DNA of 64,000 nt, taken from NCBI GenBank assembly GCA_027603945.1, contig JADIIU010000025.1, forward strand, positions 1 to 64,000. Reading direction: 5' to 3'. Source of the DNA: Terramyces sp. JEL0728. Taxonomy: Eukaryota > Chytridiomycota > Chytridiomycetes > Rhizophydiales > Terramycetaceae. Of this stretch, positions 62,764 through 64,000 are shown piece by piece. Within the stretch, counting starts at the first letter, position 1. Each line of letters starts with the position of its first letter. The notes beneath the pieces are model-generated. The model was not told the DNA's origin. It did not search any database and was given only the letters and a program-made list of their open reading frames with translations. The translations under genes were made by a program, and so were the position numbers.

Positions 62764-63558
62764 TTATTCTTCAGCAGCCATTTTGATTCCCCGCATTAGC
62801 GATTTCATCTTTTCTTCATCCAAATCAGGATACATCTAAATGAGAATTAATTACCTGCGCCATTAATCTTGTAACACTGCGTTCGGGAAACAGCGCTTTG
62901 GACCTTGGTCCCCAAGTATAATTAAATTCTTCATCTCCTGTTTCTTTGAATTTGTCCAAATACAAGTGCTTCACATAATACCCCATCAGGTCTGTCATTT
63001 TACCAAACACTTCCAGCGTCCCATCGATATCTACACCGAATTTCATCATAAATGTATGAAGCGTATCAATAATTAGTAAATATTACTGTGAGCCATTGAT
63101 TTTCCATGTCCATATATCAAACACAATATTATTACAAGCAAGTTCATCTTTTCAGTTTCTCCTTTGTTCCATTCTATGAATTCTGCACGCTCTTTGCTGC
63201 GCAGCACTGATCTAAGGACATATGATTTCGAAAACTTTGTCTGCGCTTGCTTCTTTTTTTCTCTGGATACTATTTGCACCAACTCCATCCCGAAAATGTC
63301 TTTTAATCGAGCTTGAGCTCTCTGAAATACCACCAGAAACGCTTTACTCTTGTCTAGCAGCACTTTTTTCGTAATTTCATCTCTAGTCAATGGAATGCGT
63401 TTGTTTTCAGTGTATACTGCCAATCGAACTAGATTCTTTACCAGTCTATCCTGCTCTGATGTTTCTAGAGTCTGAAAGTACTTTAAGGATGATTCATACT
63501 GCTTTTGATTTTCAATTCCCTCTTCGTCTGATCTGTCGTCCTCTTCCTCTTTTGGCAT
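62764..63558 (-). CDS. NSE3: Nse3/MAGE-family subunit of the SMC5/6 complex
   Basis: 251 residues with a MAGE homology domain: LVRLAVYTENKRIPLTRDEI, RAQARLKDIFGMELVQI, then LCLIYGHGKSMAH, MMKFGVDIDGTLEVFG and FNYTWGPRS. Nse3 is a tandem winged-helix protein that binds DNA and partners Nse1/Nse4 in SMC5/6 genome maintenance. The second intron, 62836-62854 (19 nt), is GT-AG. The first, 63067-63086 (20 nt), has GT, a perfect CTAAT branch motif, but ends TG. Using it gives a register identical in length to human NSMCE3. The only downstream AG would remove a conserved helix. Confidence 0.88.
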
Positions 63559-63680
63559 TTTTGATAAGTCCGAAACAGAAATTCAAACAAGATTTCAAAC
63601 AATACTGCAGGGAAATTTATCTGAAGTAGGGGCTATTGATTATTTGAACTGATGTCATTCCCTGCATTCGTCATTTTTCA

Positions 63681-64000
63681 ATGAATCTGGACGCTCTTAC
63701 AATATTCACCTGCTTATACATTACATTCCTATTATTCCTCAGCACTTTCTTTTTGGGCAGATTGCTGGTAGGACGAGCGACCTCACGTATTTTCAACAAG
63801 CTCCTTTTCTTTTCGCTGGTACTGAACCAAATAGAGTCATTCTTGGATTTCTACATAATATTTGACTATGATATTCACCATCTGTCAATATCGTCTGTTA
63901 TTGCGCATCTCACAATACTGTCGATACTGTTGCTCAATGTACAAGTGCTAGAGGTCTATTCCGTGCTCGACAAGCATATCACAAAGAAAAAACTGTGGAT
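63681..64000 (+). CDS. Short-family 7TM protein D (3' end cut by window)
   Basis: The ATG at 63681 begins MNLDALTIFTCLYITFLLFL and the frame is open to the window end (106 codons). It contains TM1 to TM3 and the family motif NVQVLEVYSVLDKHITKKKLW, so it is a fourth member of the family that includes the genes at 48.7, 49.5 and 61.9 kb. Confidence 0.8.
   Translation, partial: MNLDALTIFTCLYITFLLFLSTFFLGRLLVGRATSRIFNKLLFFSLVLNQIESFLDFYIIFDYDIHHLSISSVIAHLTILSILLLNVQVLEVYSVLDKHITKKKLW

Noticed and set aside
20799..63086. Alternative genetic code or programmed frameshifting to explain the broken frames
   Set aside because: TAA, TAG and TGA all serve as ends of conserved proteins, and each break contains extra bases with intron signals rather than a slippery site.
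1..64000. Transposons, CRISPR arrays, prophage or bacterial contamination
   Set aside because: No transposase, integrase, terminal repeats or spacer arrays; genes and introns are eukaryotic throughout.

Overview
The window reads as nuclear DNA of a zoosporic (flagellated), chytrid-like fungus. Fungal signs are an alternative oxidase, a TOK-type two-pore-domain K+ channel, an Alr1/Mnr2-type CorA Mg2+ transporter, GPI-anchored secreted phosphoesterases and a Ser/Thr-rich wall protein. A complete axonemal inner-arm dynein heavy chain (spliced 4,104 residues) and an ANKRD39 orthologue point to a motile flagellum. The code is standard; genes are tightly packed on both strands. I saw no rRNA, tRNA, CRISPR array or transposon.

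The most striking property is the introns. Wherever a conserved gene appears broken into overlapping reading frames, the break is healed by removing a miniature intron. I placed 47 in 17 genes. In the preferred models all are 18-23 nt (my counts: one of 18, twelve of 19, twenty-one of 20, six of 21, five of 22, two of 23). 45 of 47 begin GTA, and most carry a branch-point-like YTRAY about 5-6 nt before the 3' end. With these removed, every spliced CDS is an exact multiple of three, including the 12,315-nt dynein CDS with eight introns. Three 20-nt introns seem to end in TG rather than AG.

Layout. 0-6 kb: alternative oxidase, a secreted protein, ANKRD39-like, a 7TM-RGS receptor-like protein, a TOK channel and a C2H2 protein. 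6.7-18 kb: an array of five paralogous 7TM proteins with a ~200-residue eight-cysteine ectodomain, interrupted by an ankyrin-repeat gene. 18-24 kb: Ser/Thr-rich repeat protein, cytosolic AsnRS, membrane-anchored cysteine protease-lectin. 24-36 kb: housekeeping genes (saccharopine-dehydrogenase-like, Rei1, alpha/beta hydrolase, Mnr2-like, PPR-like, cofilin, a possible chromatin protein, Sis1-like DnaJ). 36-48.5 kb: dynein heavy chain. 48.5-50.4 kb and 62-64 kb: a second, shorter 7TM family. 50.5-60.2 kb: peroxisomal acyl-CoA oxidase, two phosphoesterases, DOMON protein, two MFS transporters, NAD(P)HX epimerase. 60.3-63.6 kb: PRL phosphatase, an unrecognised three-exon gene and Nse3.

Functionally, the lineage-specific part is dominated by candidate sensory membrane proteins (nine 7TM genes in two families, a 7TM-RGS protein and a K+ channel), which would suit zoospore sensing; this is inference. 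These lineage-specific genes lack introns, while most conserved cellular genes carry the miniature ones.
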